Source: Bacteroidales bacterium GP4
Lineage (GTDB): Bacteria > Bacteroidota > Bacteroidia > Bacteroidales > Muribaculaceae
NCBI GenBank assembly: GCA_001701065.1
Contig: DAAL01000129.1
Coordinates: 1 to 20,208 of the forward strand
Length of the DNA: 20,208 nt
Direction: 5' to 3'
Position numbers and translations under genes: made by a program. Position 1 is the stretch's first letter; the number at the start of each line of letters is the position of its first letter. Under the pieces are notes generated by a model that ran no database searches, was not told the DNA's origin, and saw nothing but the letters and a program-made list of their open reading frames with translations. Shown one piece after another: positions 1-7,138 of this stretch.

Positions 1-808
1 CTTCAAAATCGATTTCAGCCGGCGCTGAACCGCCAAGATTGGCATCGGCACTGTTCATTTCGTTGGGATTGTCGCGCTCAACCTGTGTAGCCGATGTCTC
101 GGCAGTTAAAGCTGTCGCGGTGTAGTAGGGTGAACTGACTGTGAGTTTTTCGCCCCATCCCGATAAGAACCTGTCGCCTGACAGAGTAAAGTCAGTCGAA
201 CAAAAAGGCGCGGCTAATCTTATGGATGATGCAGCTGACACAGCTTTGTCGCAATTCTCCTCAATGAATGAAAATGATGCCTCGTCATACACAAGATTGG
301 TGTAAGATAGTTTCATGTCGCGGCTAAGTTCCATGCGCTGTCCGTTTATCGAATAATAGTAGATGGGGGATATATGACCTGCGACATCAAGAATCACGGT
401 GTTGCAGTCGCTTTCAGCGTTTATGTTCATCGAACCCAGTTCAAGCCTGTTGGCATCATAGTCCACAATCCACATGAAGACACTCTTTGTGCCGTCCTCA
501 ATTATGTATCCACAGTCGCCTTCTCCGAGTTCAAACGTCCATTCTCGGTCAGTTGTGTTGGTGGCAGGTACGGGAGTGGCGTGGGATGCTCCTTCTTTAT
601 GGAATCGATAGACTTTTACCGGATGGCTACCGGAAGATGAATACCGGCACCGGACTCCTGATGTGTTTCTGACAATGTACACGCAATTAAGCCCGGACGA
701 TGCGGGCGGCGTTTCTTCCAATATCTTATCCTCATTGCCAATAAACGACACTTGTGCCATTGCGGCACAAGATATTCCGACAAAAGGGAGCATTAACAGT
801 TTTTTCAT
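1..808 (-). CDS. Secreted protein, 3' end beyond window; possible gliding-motility-associated/CHU_C-type surface protein
   Basis: An open minus-strand frame runs from ATG at 808 to the left edge without a stop, about 269 codons. It begins with a clear signal peptide (MKKLLMLPFVGISCAAMAQ, cleavage probably after residue 19). The visible part is a polar, probably beta-rich extracellular protein with no enzyme motif I recognise. The last visible residues (AAPFCSTDFTLSGD, then ATALTAETSATQVERDNPNE and LGGSAPAEIDF) resemble a conserved segment that, in Bacteroidales secreted proteins, precedes a PKD-like and gliding-motility-associated C-terminal domain. That domain would lie outside the window, so the family call is inference. 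A promoter sits 26 bases upstream of the start. Confidence 0.72.
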   Translation of the reverse strand, partial: MKKLLMLPFVGISCAAMAQVSFIGNEDKILEETPPASSGLNCVYIVRNTSGVRCRYSSSGSHPVKVYRFHKEGASHATPVPATNTTDREWTFELGEGDCGYIIEDGTKSVFMWIVDYDANRLELGSMNINAESDCNTVILDVAGHISPIYYYSINGQRMELSRDMKLSYTNLVYDEASFSFIEENCDKAVSAASSIRLAAPFCSTDFTLSGDRFLSGWGEKLTVSSPYYTATALTAETSATQVERDNPNEMNSADANLGGSAPAEIDFE

Positions 809-833
809 CACAAGGAGTCGCAGTTTATTCTTT

Positions 834-841
834 CAAAGTTA
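834..841 (-). promoter_or_regulatory. -7 box of the secreted protein gene
   Basis: The minus strand reads TAACTTTG, an exact TAnnTTTG box, ending 26 bases before the ATG at 808. No good TTTG -33 element is visible; the expected position falls at the end of the neighbouring channel gene. A 17-base palindrome, TTACGA-5-TCGTAA (839-855), overlaps the box and could be an operator. Confidence 0.5.
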
Positions 842-863
842 CGATTTTTTCGTAAAATAACCA

Positions 864-1628
864 CTATTGAGCGTTGCCGGAAGGAGCTAATTTAGATTTT
901 TTTGACTCTTTGGAGGCAGCAGCTGATGCGCTCTTGTTTTTGGTCAATGCGTTAGTGATATAGACCGTGAATATAGGAAACATTATAAGCCCTTCGGCAG
1001 CGAGAATCACCGCAAGCACCTTACCGGTGGGAGTAATAGCGTTTATGTTGCATCCCACAGTAGTGACATCCATAAACGACCACCATAATGCCGACCAATA
1101 AGTAGTGACACCGGGATTGACATAATGCTCTTCTATGAAAAATAACAGACTTGCGAAATACACCGTCGCTATCAGAAGTCCCAGATAAGCGGTGAAAAGA
1201 CTTGAAATCTTGTCAGTGGACAGCACACCCAAAACGATGGTCAGCACATAGGCTGCTCTAATCATGGGAATGAAACGGACGAGATATTCAAGCTCCGGTG
1301 ACAGAGGAATGTCATAGTAACGTATGATGTTCAGATAAGGAATGCTCACGATAAGGAAGAAAAGATGAGTGTAGAAATACTTCCACTTATTCCTGGACAT
1401 AAAGAACTCAATCACCACATCGGCTATGAAGAAGAGGCAGATGTACAGCTGTATCTTCATATAAGTGGAATTGGCAAGGAACGATATATTCCTGAAGCAA
1501 TCGTAAGATATGCATATGATTAAAATAATCGAGCATATCAACACAAGTATATGAAGGAAGGTGAGGAATTTTTTCTTCGCTTTGCTGTCTTTTACCGCAG
1601 GTTGAGTATTAATAGCTGAAACAGTCAT
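864..1628 (-). CDS. Voltage-gated-like cation (potassium) channel family membrane protein with altered filter
   Basis: This 254-residue protein has the six-segment plan of the voltage-gated ion channel family. Hydrophobic helices lie near residues 21-41, 58-77, 86-103, 142-165 and 201-224. A weak S4-like segment (112-134) carries only R118 and R124. The pore helix and filter (about 177-195) read ALWWSFMDVTTVGCN, so the usual TVGYG is replaced by TVGCN. The C-terminal tail after residue 228 is short, lysine/serine/alanine-rich, and has no RCK or cyclic-nucleotide domain. It should sit in the inner membrane. Ion selectivity cannot be assumed from the changed filter. It lies alone, with promoter not identified, between sodB and the secreted protein gene. 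Confidence 0.75.
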   Translation of the reverse strand: MTVSAINTQPAVKDSKAKKKFLTFLHILVLICSIILIICISYDCFRNISFLANSTYMKIQLYICLFFIADVVIEFFMSRNKWKYFYTHLFFLIVSIPYLNIIRYYDIPLSPELEYLVRFIPMIRAAYVLTIVLGVLSTDKISSLFTAYLGLLIATVYFASLLFFIEEHYVNPGVTTYWSALWWSFMDVTTVGCNINAITPTGKVLAVILAAEGLIMFPIFTVYITNALTKNKSASAAASKESKKSKLAPSGNAQ

Positions 1629-1691
1629 ATCCGTATTTGTTTATAGCAATTTAACAACGATAACCTACCAATAGTTTATCAAAACAGGCTC

Positions 1692-1730
1692 TAAAAAATA
1701 GTAAGAAGGGCCCTCACGAGTCCTTCTCAC
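1692..1730 (-). terminator. Likely intrinsic terminator after sodB
   Basis: Read on the minus strand, GTGAGAAGG (1730-1722) pairs with CCTTCTTAC (1709-1701), with one G-U pair and a 12-base loop. TATTTTTT follows. It lies about 78 bases downstream of the sodB stop. The G-U pair works only in the minus-strand RNA, which supports this direction. Confidence 0.5.
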
Positions 1731-1807
1731 CCAATTCATCACATTATGCTTAAAAGTGCTATAGAATTACGCTTATAACGTTAGATATGAGAAAAAGTCT
1801 TTTCAAA

Positions 1808-2404
1808 TTAAAGTTTCTTGGAGTATCGGCTGCCAACTACGTCCCAGTCGACTATGTTCCACCATTTGTTAAGAGCTTCGGCTCTGCGGTTACGGTAGTC
1901 GAGGTAGTAGGCATGTTCCCATACATCGAAGGTCAAAATAGGAGTGAGACCCTGACATAATGGGTTGGAAGCGTTAGGACCTTGAGTTATAAAAAGACGT
2001 CCGTCTTTGTCCTGAGAAAGCCAAACCCAGCCTGAGCCGAAAATATCAGCACCGGCTTTCTCAAACATCTGCTTAAAGTCCTCGAATGAACCGAAATCAC
2101 GGTTTATAGCTTCAGCTAAATCACCGGTAGGTTCACCGCCGCCTGTGGGCGAGAAAGAGAAGAAATAGAAGATGTGGTTCCAAGCCTGTGAAGCGTTGTT
2201 GAACAACGGCCCTTCAGCCTTACGGATGATATCTTCCAGAGGAGTATCTTCCCATTCGGTATTTTCGACCAACTTATTAAGGTTGTCGATATAAGTCTTT
2301 TCATGCTTGCCCCAATGGTAGCTTATGGTTTCCTCACTGATGTACGGTTCCAAAGCATCGGGTGCATAGGGCAACTTGGGTTGTTCGTAAATGGTTACTT
2401 TCAT
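1808..2404 (-). CDS. sodB: Superoxide dismutase, Fe/Mn type
   Basis: This 198-residue protein converts superoxide to hydrogen peroxide and oxygen. The four metal ligands are visible: H30 (YHWGKH), H77 (AWNHIFYF), D160 and H164 (DVWEHAYYLDY). Q73 in NNASQAWNH occupies the N-terminal-domain glutamine position typical of iron and cambialistic enzymes, rather than the glycine of Mn-specific ones. Length is normal and there is no signal peptide, so it is cytoplasmic. Bacteroidales SODs are often cambialistic; metal use here is not decided by sequence. It follows the TonB receptor gene on the same strand, but a hairpin lies between them. A terminator-like hairpin also lies downstream, so it is probably its own transcription unit. 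Confidence 0.95.
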   Translation of the reverse strand: MKVTIYEQPKLPYAPDALEPYISEETISYHWGKHEKTYIDNLNKLVENTEWEDTPLEDIIRKAEGPLFNNASQAWNHIFYFFSFSPTGGGEPTGDLAEAINRDFGSFEDFKQMFEKAGADIFGSGWVWLSQDKDGRLFITQGPNASNPLCQGLTPILTFDVWEHAYYLDYRNRRAEALNKWWNIVDWDVVGSRYSKKL

Positions 2405-2429
2405 AATCCTTTAAATTTTAAATTCATAT

Positions 2430-2466
2430 AGAAAACGCCCTTGTTACCTGAAAGGTTTAGGGCGTT
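2430..2466 (-). terminator. Hairpin between TonB receptor gene and sodB, probable terminator
   Basis: AACGCCCT (2434-2441) and AGGGCGTT (2459-2466) form a perfect 8-base-pair stem. An inner ACCT/AGGT stem (2446-2449, 2453-2456) extends the fold. On the minus strand the stem runs into TTTTC. It lies 46 bases past the receptor stop codon. The U run is short, so attenuation or a leader structure for sodB is an alternative. Confidence 0.5.
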
Positions 2467-2511
2467 AAATGATGATAACACTATTTAGTAGCTGTTCACT
2501 GTGGACGATTC

Positions 2512-4569
2512 CTAAAAATTGAAGGCAATGGAGCCACGGAAAGCAAATGGGGTACCGGGAGTAAAGCAAATGTCAGTTATCGGTTCCTTATCGCCCGGAA
2601 TGAGGGTTTCGGTGGCGAACTGAGCCTCGCGCCATTTCTTATTAAGAAGATTCTCGATTGCGGCTCCAAATGTAAATTTCTTCCACGTGTAGCTTGCGTT
2701 CACATCTATAATAAAGTAGCTTGACGTGGCAAGGGAGTAGTCTTCATTTGCCGGACGACGGCTTAGAAAACGCCCCGATGCTCCTATGCTGAAATTCTTG
2801 TTCTGATAGGTGAGACCTGTAAGGAATGTGCTTACAGGAGCCAGCGGAATATAGTCCTGTCCTTTGGGCTCGTCGACCATGCGTCCATGGCTGTAAGTGT
2901 AGTCAGCTTGAAAATAAAAATTCTTCAGGAATTCCCAGCGCACTCCCACATCAAGTCCTAAACGTCGGCTTCTGCCGCTTGGCTCGACTATGGCTTCATC
3001 ACCCACATACACAAGTTCATCCTCCATGAACAGGAACCATCCGGCGGCATTGAGCATGAGGGTAGGGAACGGCTTCCAGTGTAGTCCAAGATCAACGCCG
3101 TACGTCACGGGAAGGACATTCTTGCCGTTTTCAACCACTACTACACGGGCATCGTTGCTATGGAATCCTTTACCGCCTTTTAGGAACAGCTGCACATAGT
3201 CCGACGGATTATAGATGATGTTAAGCTTGGGGCTTACTGTGGCTTGAGCAACACCGGGGTCGGAATATTCGGTCGCTGTCTTGTCGGTATAGTTAAAATG
3301 GAACCAATCAACTCTTACCGAGGGGTTTATCATCCATCGCCCAAGATTCATTTCTATGCCTGTGTAGGCAAACAATGAGCTTTCGCCTATGTCGCCAAGA
3401 GCATAAGTGCCTAATTGATTGCGCTTTTCAGTGTGGTAAAGGGCTATGTCTTTAACCATGTCATAACGGAATCCGGCTCCTGTTGCCCATTTCCAAGTCT
3501 CTTCACCCACATCAAAACGATGGGTATAAACACTGTTGGCACCACCGATAAAGCGTTTTTCACGCTGGTTAATCTCATCCCAGTGCTCAGGATCATTGAG
3601 TTGGAAAGTGAAGTTGGAGAAAAGGCTGAATGTGTAGTAGGAGAGATAAGCAGTTGTGTTAAGTTCCGAATAATCAGGCATGTGCATGTGATGACTCAGG
3701 TTAAGGCTTGTGCGTGACGTGCTTCCTCCTTCGCTTGCGTCAAGTGAGCCAAACCATCCAATAGTACCGTTGTTGACAGCACGTTCAGGAATTTGTCCCG
3801 AAGCGTTCCAGGAACTGTTAAAATGGGAGAGGCTTATGCTGAACTTTGACGACTCGCCCCAATTTGTGTACTTAGTCATGAAGTTGAATCGTTTAAAATG
3901 TTGCGGAGAATCAAAAAATCCCTCGTCGTTGAGAAATGCCATGCTTGCGTATAGGCTTTGAGTCTTGGAGTTGAGAAACGACATTGACGCACGGTAACGT
4001 TGGTATTCATGGGTTCCGATTTCTACAGCTATTTCATTTGGCATCCGGTCCTTGGTCTTGAAGGCTACATATCCTGCATTGGCAAGGTCGCCGAACATCA
4101 TGTTGTAATTGCCTTTGTCAAATTCCACGCTTTCTATAAGCTCTGGCTGGAGGAAATGCAAGTCGGCATATCCTTGACCGTGGGCATGGCTCACCATATT
4201 AACAGGCATCCCGTCAACAGAGATATTGATGTCAGTCCCATGGTCAAGATCAAATCCGCGCAAAAACATCTGTTCAGCTTTTCCGCCGCCGGCGTGCTGG
4301 GCAATGAACAATCCGGGAACAATGCGCAACACCTCCTGAGAAGAACGCACAGGATTCTTGTCCAAATCGACCTTTGCGATTTCATTAAGGTGGTTGACTC
4401 TATGCACAACAGTTACGTCCTGCAGAGTGACACCTCGCTTGAGTGTATCGCTATAAATGTAAGTGGAATCAGTAGCCGGAAGATCTTTGGGATCGTGGGC
4501 GTACATAGGCAATGTGATTATCGCCGTGCCTGACAACAGAGTTGTTCTTAACAATGAACTTTTTCTCAT
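2512..4569 (-). CDS. TonB-dependent outer-membrane receptor, histidine-rich plug
   Basis: This 685-residue protein is an outer-membrane active transporter of unknown substrate. It has a signal peptide (about 1-24, ending MYA) and a TonB-box-like DVTVV at 51-55. A plug domain spans about 70-172 (SSQEVLRIVPGLFI, RGFDLDHGTDI, VDGMPVN). A beta barrel follows to the C terminus, which ends in phenylalanine (AFNF) as outer-membrane barrels do. It lacks the N-terminal carboxypeptidase-regulatory-like domain of SusC proteins and has no SusD partner, so a glycan role is unlikely. The plug has a histidine cluster: H92, H110, H128, H130 and H138, including SHAHGQGYADLHF. Metal or metal-chelate uptake is an inference. 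Neighbours sodB and ahpC fit a redox/metal setting. Confidence 0.88.
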   Translation of the reverse strand: MRKSSLLRTTLLSGTAIITLPMYAHDPKDLPATDSTYIYSDTLKRGVTLQDVTVVHRVNHLNEIAKVDLDKNPVRSSQEVLRIVPGLFIAQHAGGGKAEQMFLRGFDLDHGTDINISVDGMPVNMVSHAHGQGYADLHFLQPELIESVEFDKGNYNMMFGDLANAGYVAFKTKDRMPNEIAVEIGTHEYQRYRASMSFLNSKTQSLYASMAFLNDEGFFDSPQHFKRFNFMTKYTNWGESSKFSISLSHFNSSWNASGQIPERAVNNGTIGWFGSLDASEGGSTSRTSLNLSHHMHMPDYSELNTTAYLSYYTFSLFSNFTFQLNDPEHWDEINQREKRFIGGANSVYTHRFDVGEETWKWATGAGFRYDMVKDIALYHTEKRNQLGTYALGDIGESSLFAYTGIEMNLGRWMINPSVRVDWFHFNYTDKTATEYSDPGVAQATVSPKLNIIYNPSDYVQLFLKGGKGFHSNDARVVVVENGKNVLPVTYGVDLGLHWKPFPTLMLNAAGWFLFMEDELVYVGDEAIVEPSGRSRRLGLDVGVRWEFLKNFYFQADYTYSHGRMVDEPKGQDYIPLAPVSTFLTGLTYQNKNFSIGASGRFLSRRPANEDYSLATSSYFIIDVNASYTWKKFTFGAAIENLLNKKWREAQFATETLIPGDKEPITDICFTPGTPFAFRGSIAFNF

Positions 4570-4834
4570 AATATTGAAACCATTAGTGGTAAAACATGTA
4601 AATATCGCTTATATTACAATAATAATAACATGATATTATGTGAATAGTTCAGCGATTATATGGAATAATTAAATCCTGCGCTAATTGTTCCCATAATCAA
4701 TATTATGTTAAGAATGCAATGAGTGAAAATGCGCAATAACTTTTTGGATTATTTCTGATTCCTTAATATTAACTCCCCTAACTATTCATGGTATCGGATG
4801 TTATAACACTGAGATTAAAAATATTAGAATAATT
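4570..4834 (+). other. Divergent intergenic region between TonB receptor gene and ahpC
   Basis: These 265 AT-rich bases must carry the control regions of both divergent genes. I find no exact TAnnTTTG box on either strand. The nearest on the ahpC side is TAACTTTT at 4737-4744, without a TTTG partner and about 90 bases from the ATG. I see no gene and no clear operator. Confidence 0.4.
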
Positions 4835-5401
4835 ATGGAAACAATAATCAACAAACAAGTGATTGATTTTAAACTCCCGGCATATAAGGACGGCGAGTTT
4901 ATAGACCTTAGCAACGATGATATCAAAGGCAAATGGACAGTGTTCTTCTTTTATCCTGCCGATTTCACCTTTGTGTGTCCTACCGAGCTTCTTGACATGG
5001 CTGACAACTATGACAAGTTCCGTCAACTTGGCGTGGAAGTGATTTCAGTAAGCACCGACACTCAGTTCACCCATAAAGCCTGGGCTGACGCATCAGAGAG
5101 CATCCGTCAGATAAAGTTCCCGATGCTTGCCGACAAAACCGGTATGTTGAGCGAATCATTCGGTGTGCTTAACAAAGAGGATTTTCTTGCCTATCGAGGC
5201 ACATTTGTAGTAGATCCGGAAGGAAAAATCAAAATTGCCGAGATTCAGGACAATGGAATTGGTCGTGACGCATCCGAATTATTAAGGAAAGTGGAGGCTG
5301 CTCAGTATGTTGCCAATAATCCCGGACAGGTATGCCCCGCCCGTTGGAAAAAGGGAGATAAAACATTGACTCCCAGCATTGAATTAGTCGGAAAAATATA
5401 A
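4835..5401 (+). CDS. ahpC: Alkyl hydroperoxide reductase subunit C (typical 2-Cys peroxiredoxin)
   Basis: This 188-residue thiol peroxidase reduces hydrogen peroxide and organic peroxides in the cytoplasm. The peroxidatic cysteine is C48 in DFTFVCPTEL, with T45 and R122 completing the active site. The resolving cysteine is C167 in GQVCPARW. Length matches the AhpC family. The flavoprotein reductase ahpF, often adjacent, is absent here: a terminator follows directly and the next gene is on the other strand. Reducing power must come from an ahpF elsewhere or another reductase. Regulation by OxyR is known for this family in Bacteroides, but I cannot identify its site here. Confidence 0.96.
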   Translation: METIINKQVIDFKLPAYKDGEFIDLSNDDIKGKWTVFFFYPADFTFVCPTELLDMADNYDKFRQLGVEVISVSTDTQFTHKAWADASESIRQIKFPMLADKTGMLSESFGVLNKEDFLAYRGTFVVDPEGKIKIAEIQDNGIGRDASELLRKVEAAQYVANNPGQVCPARWKKGDKTLTPSIELVGKI

Positions 5402-5434
5402 TATCCCGATATTAGGTTTGTTTATAAAAGCAGT

Positions 5435-5471
5435 AATGGAGTAGAGATATTGATTCCCTACTCCATTTTTT
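5435..5471 (+). terminator. Intrinsic terminator of ahpC
   Basis: AATGGAGTAG (5435-5444) and CTACTCCATT (5458-5467) form a perfect 10-base-pair stem with a 13-base loop. TTTTTT (5466-5471) follows. It lies 33 bases after the ahpC stop. Confidence 0.88.
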
Positions 5472-5490
5472 ATATCAAGGTTACTATACC

Positions 5491-5727
5491 TTATTGTTGC
5501 ATAAGATATATCATAAAGCCTACTACAGCTATATAAGTCACAACCATAGCAATAGCACATATCTTAAGCCATTTTGTAGCTTTAGTTGTAAGAATTGCCA
5601 CTTCTTGCACATTATCCTTTGTAGTAAAAGTTTTTAGGCTGAACCACAGGGGCAAAATACCAAATATTGGACATAGTATTGTCAATATTATTGATAAAAA
5701 TAAGACCATCTGAATTCTTTTTGTCAT
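5491..5727 (-). CDS. Small two-helix membrane protein, CD225/dispanin-like
   Basis: This 78-residue protein has two membrane segments (about 7-31 and 54-75) around a polar stretch. The pattern CPIFGILPLWFSLKTF (19-34), then TTKATKWLKI (47-56), resembles the CD225/dispanin domain: Cys-Pro-Phe-Gly helix end, polar loop, alanine/lysine-rich segment ending Lys-Trp. It has a clear homolog at 7139-7387, with shared KWLKIC, PL.FS and VV.Y. Bacterial CD225 proteins have no settled function. It has its own promoter (5759-5790) and marks one end of the AT-rich island. The family call is moderate; that it is a real membrane protein gene is more certain. Confidence 0.7.
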   Translation of the reverse strand: MTKRIQMVLFLSIILTILCPIFGILPLWFSLKTFTTKDNVQEVAILTTKATKWLKICAIAMVVTYIAVVGFMIYLMQQ

Positions 5728-5758
5728 TTTTTTTATAATTAAAAATTAGTATTACAAA

Positions 5759-5790
5759 CAAATTTAATGTTTTTGTATATATAATCCAAA
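5759..5790 (-). promoter_or_regulatory. Bacteroidota-type promoter for the 78-residue CD225-like gene
   Basis: On the minus strand TTTG (5790-5787) and TAAATTTG (5766-5759) are separated by 20 bases, an exact match to the TTTG/TAnnTTTG form. The box ends 31 bases before the ATG at 5727. The promoter begins just past the stop of the upstream lipoprotein gene, so the two genes can be transcribed separately. Confidence 0.72.
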
Positions 5791-5792
5791 TT

Positions 5793-6341
5793 TCATAAAC
5801 ATTTAAACCCTCCATACAGAGCTGTAGCAACAGTACATGCGCCAAAATAAATATCTCCAAGACCACAAGCTAAAGCATGGTTTTCATTCATTCTCTCTTT
5901 TAGAACTTTATATTGGTTATTAGTACATCTATACCAACTGCTTACACCTCTAGAAACCATAGTGTCTTCGTACTCTAACTGTATATCTTCAATATAGTTA
6001 TTATCCCTAATTAAAATAGTAGCAAATAAATCACCTTCCGTTGTATAATGATAGGTTTTAGTATAATTATTATCAATTTCTTCAAAAACTAGAATGGCTT
6101 CTAGTTTTTCATCTGGATTTTCTAGCTCATAAACAGATAGAAGATACTCCTCACTATTCTCTAGACCTCTCGAAATCCCCAAAGTATTCGATATCTCTTT
6201 TAGTTCATATCCAAATTCTTCCTCTTCCATATTACCATAATTGATTTCACTCCGATTTTTCTCAGAGGAACAAGAAAAAAAGATTGGAATTAAAAGTAAC
6301 AATAATACTTCACATAAGTATTTTGATTTTAAAAATACCAT
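5793..6341 (-). CDS. Uncharacterised lipoprotein with Cys/Gly-rich hydrophobic C-terminal tail
   Basis: This 182-residue protein starts with a lipoprotein signal: hydrophobic core 12-22, then FFSC, with C24 as the lipidated cysteine. Residues 25-50 are acidic and linker-like. Residues about 50-150 form an unrecognised soluble domain rich in E, Y and N, with repeated Glu/Tyr strands (YLLSVYELEN, LEAILVFEEID, TYHYTTEGDL). The last 28 residues differ: ACGLGDIYFGACTVATALYGG, then FKCL. They are uncharged except D163 and K180, and have cysteines at 159, 169 and 181; C139 lies before them. The tail could be a membrane-inserting helix, a disulfide-bonded lid, or a bacteriocin-like segment. I do not recognise the family. 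Codon choice is AT-rich, unlike flanking core genes. Confidence 0.75.
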   Translation of the reverse strand: MVFLKSKYLCEVLLLLLIPIFFSCSSEKNRSEINYGNMEEEEFGYELKEISNTLGISRGLENSEEYLLSVYELENPDEKLEAILVFEEIDNNYTKTYHYTTEGDLFATILIRDNNYIEDIQLEYEDTMVSRGVSSWYRCTNNQYKVLKERMNENHALACGLGDIYFGACTVATALYGGFKCL

Positions 6342-6377
6342 AATTAATTTAATTTAAGTTGTTAATAAAAATGTACA

Positions 6378-6385
6378 CAAAATTA
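6378..6385 (-). promoter_or_regulatory. Candidate -7 box of the lipoprotein gene
   Basis: The minus strand reads TAATTTTG, an exact TAnnTTTG match, 36 bases before the ATG at 6341. The nearest TTTG upstream is 25 bases away, which is too far, so only the -7 element is supported. Confidence 0.4.
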
Positions 6386-6515
6386 TATCCATTATATGAA
6401 ATTTTAAAATCAAAAAATTCTTCAGCTTAATCGTAAAATATTATATATAAAGATATTAAGTTGGCAACTAATCAATAAAATTCTTCAAAAATCCATTCCA
6501 TAAAAATAGCCGCTA

Positions 6516-7109
6516 TTATGTCTGTTTTTTCAATAAATCTAAATAAAATTCACCCCCTTCTTTTATGCTATTTCGTAATCGGCTCCTATTAGTATATACT
6601 GTTTTTACATTTTGGCTTAAGATATACCCAATGGTATTTATATTATATCCCACTCCGTTTAAAATTGCAATCTTTATGTAGTCTTCTCTGAGATTCGGAT
6701 ACTGTTTGCGCAATTTTAGAATTATATTATCATGCGTTGTGTTTAAGACCTGTTCCGCATCATATAAAATCTTGTCTTTAGAAATTGAAGCCATTTCATT
6801 TTCAACTGCATCATAAATAATACTTTTTCGTGCAATAGAATTATCCCCTTGTTCAAATACCCTACACAAATTATTGAATGCGGTACAATTTTTCTTAAAT
6901 TGTGATATTGCAATGTATTTCAAAAAATCATTATTTTTATTACTTTCAGCAAGCTTGAGTTCTGTTTGGCTATAATCTTTTAATATAAATGTTTTTTCAA
7001 TGTTATGTCGATATATTGTAGTACAATATATTAAAATCCATATTACTAAGCAAGATAGAAGTCCTATTGTCATGATATACAATAATAATCTTAATATTTC
7101 CGTTTCCAT
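6516..7109 (-). CDS. Membrane-anchored protein with C-terminal LuxR-like helix-turn-helix
   Basis: This 197-residue protein has one N-terminal membrane helix (about 7-32), a middle region (40-130) with coiled-coil-like character, and a C-terminal helix-turn-helix (about 136-182). The last part reads YPNLREDYIKIAILNGVGYN, then NINTIGYILSQNVKTVYTNR, then SRLRNSI. It matches the C terminus of Bacteroidales regulators that carry tetratricopeptide repeats, a membrane helix and a LuxR-like domain (P.L...D..I..L...G.....I......V...R.RLR). Here the sensory repeats are missing and the membrane helix is N-terminal, so it looks like a shortened form. It probably binds DNA while tethered to the inner membrane and may control the island. 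It is divergent from the 82-residue gene, with 29 bases between starts. Confidence 0.7.
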   Translation of the reverse strand: METEILRLLLYIMTIGLLSCLVIWILIYCTTIYRHNIEKTFILKDYSQTELKLAESNKNNDFLKYIAISQFKKNCTAFNNLCRVFEQGDNSIARKSIIYDAVENEMASISKDKILYDAEQVLNTTHDNIILKLRKQYPNLREDYIKIAILNGVGYNINTIGYILSQNVKTVYTNRSRLRNSIKEGGEFYLDLLKKQT

Positions 7110-7138
7110 AATATTAAATGTATAAAATTTAAATTCAA

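Noticed and set aside
374..860. Three overlapping plus-strand frames near the left edge
   Set aside because: They oppose a minus-strand frame with a signal peptide and a matching promoter, which runs off the left edge.
4000..4533. 177-codon open frame on the plus strand
   Set aside because: It is antisense to the plug region of the TonB receptor and shows no recognisable protein features.
4737..4744. TAACTTTT as ahpC promoter
   Set aside because: It misses the final G, has no TTTG at the right distance and is far from the ATG.
4835..5471. Broken ahpCF operon
   Set aside because: ahpC is complete and followed at once by a strong terminator; no remnant of ahpF is visible, so there is no sign of a deletion in this window.
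6465..6475. AGTTG/CAACT palindrome near the end of the helix-turn-helix gene as terminator
   Set aside because: The arms have only a one-base spacer, so they cannot form a hairpin loop, and no U tract follows.
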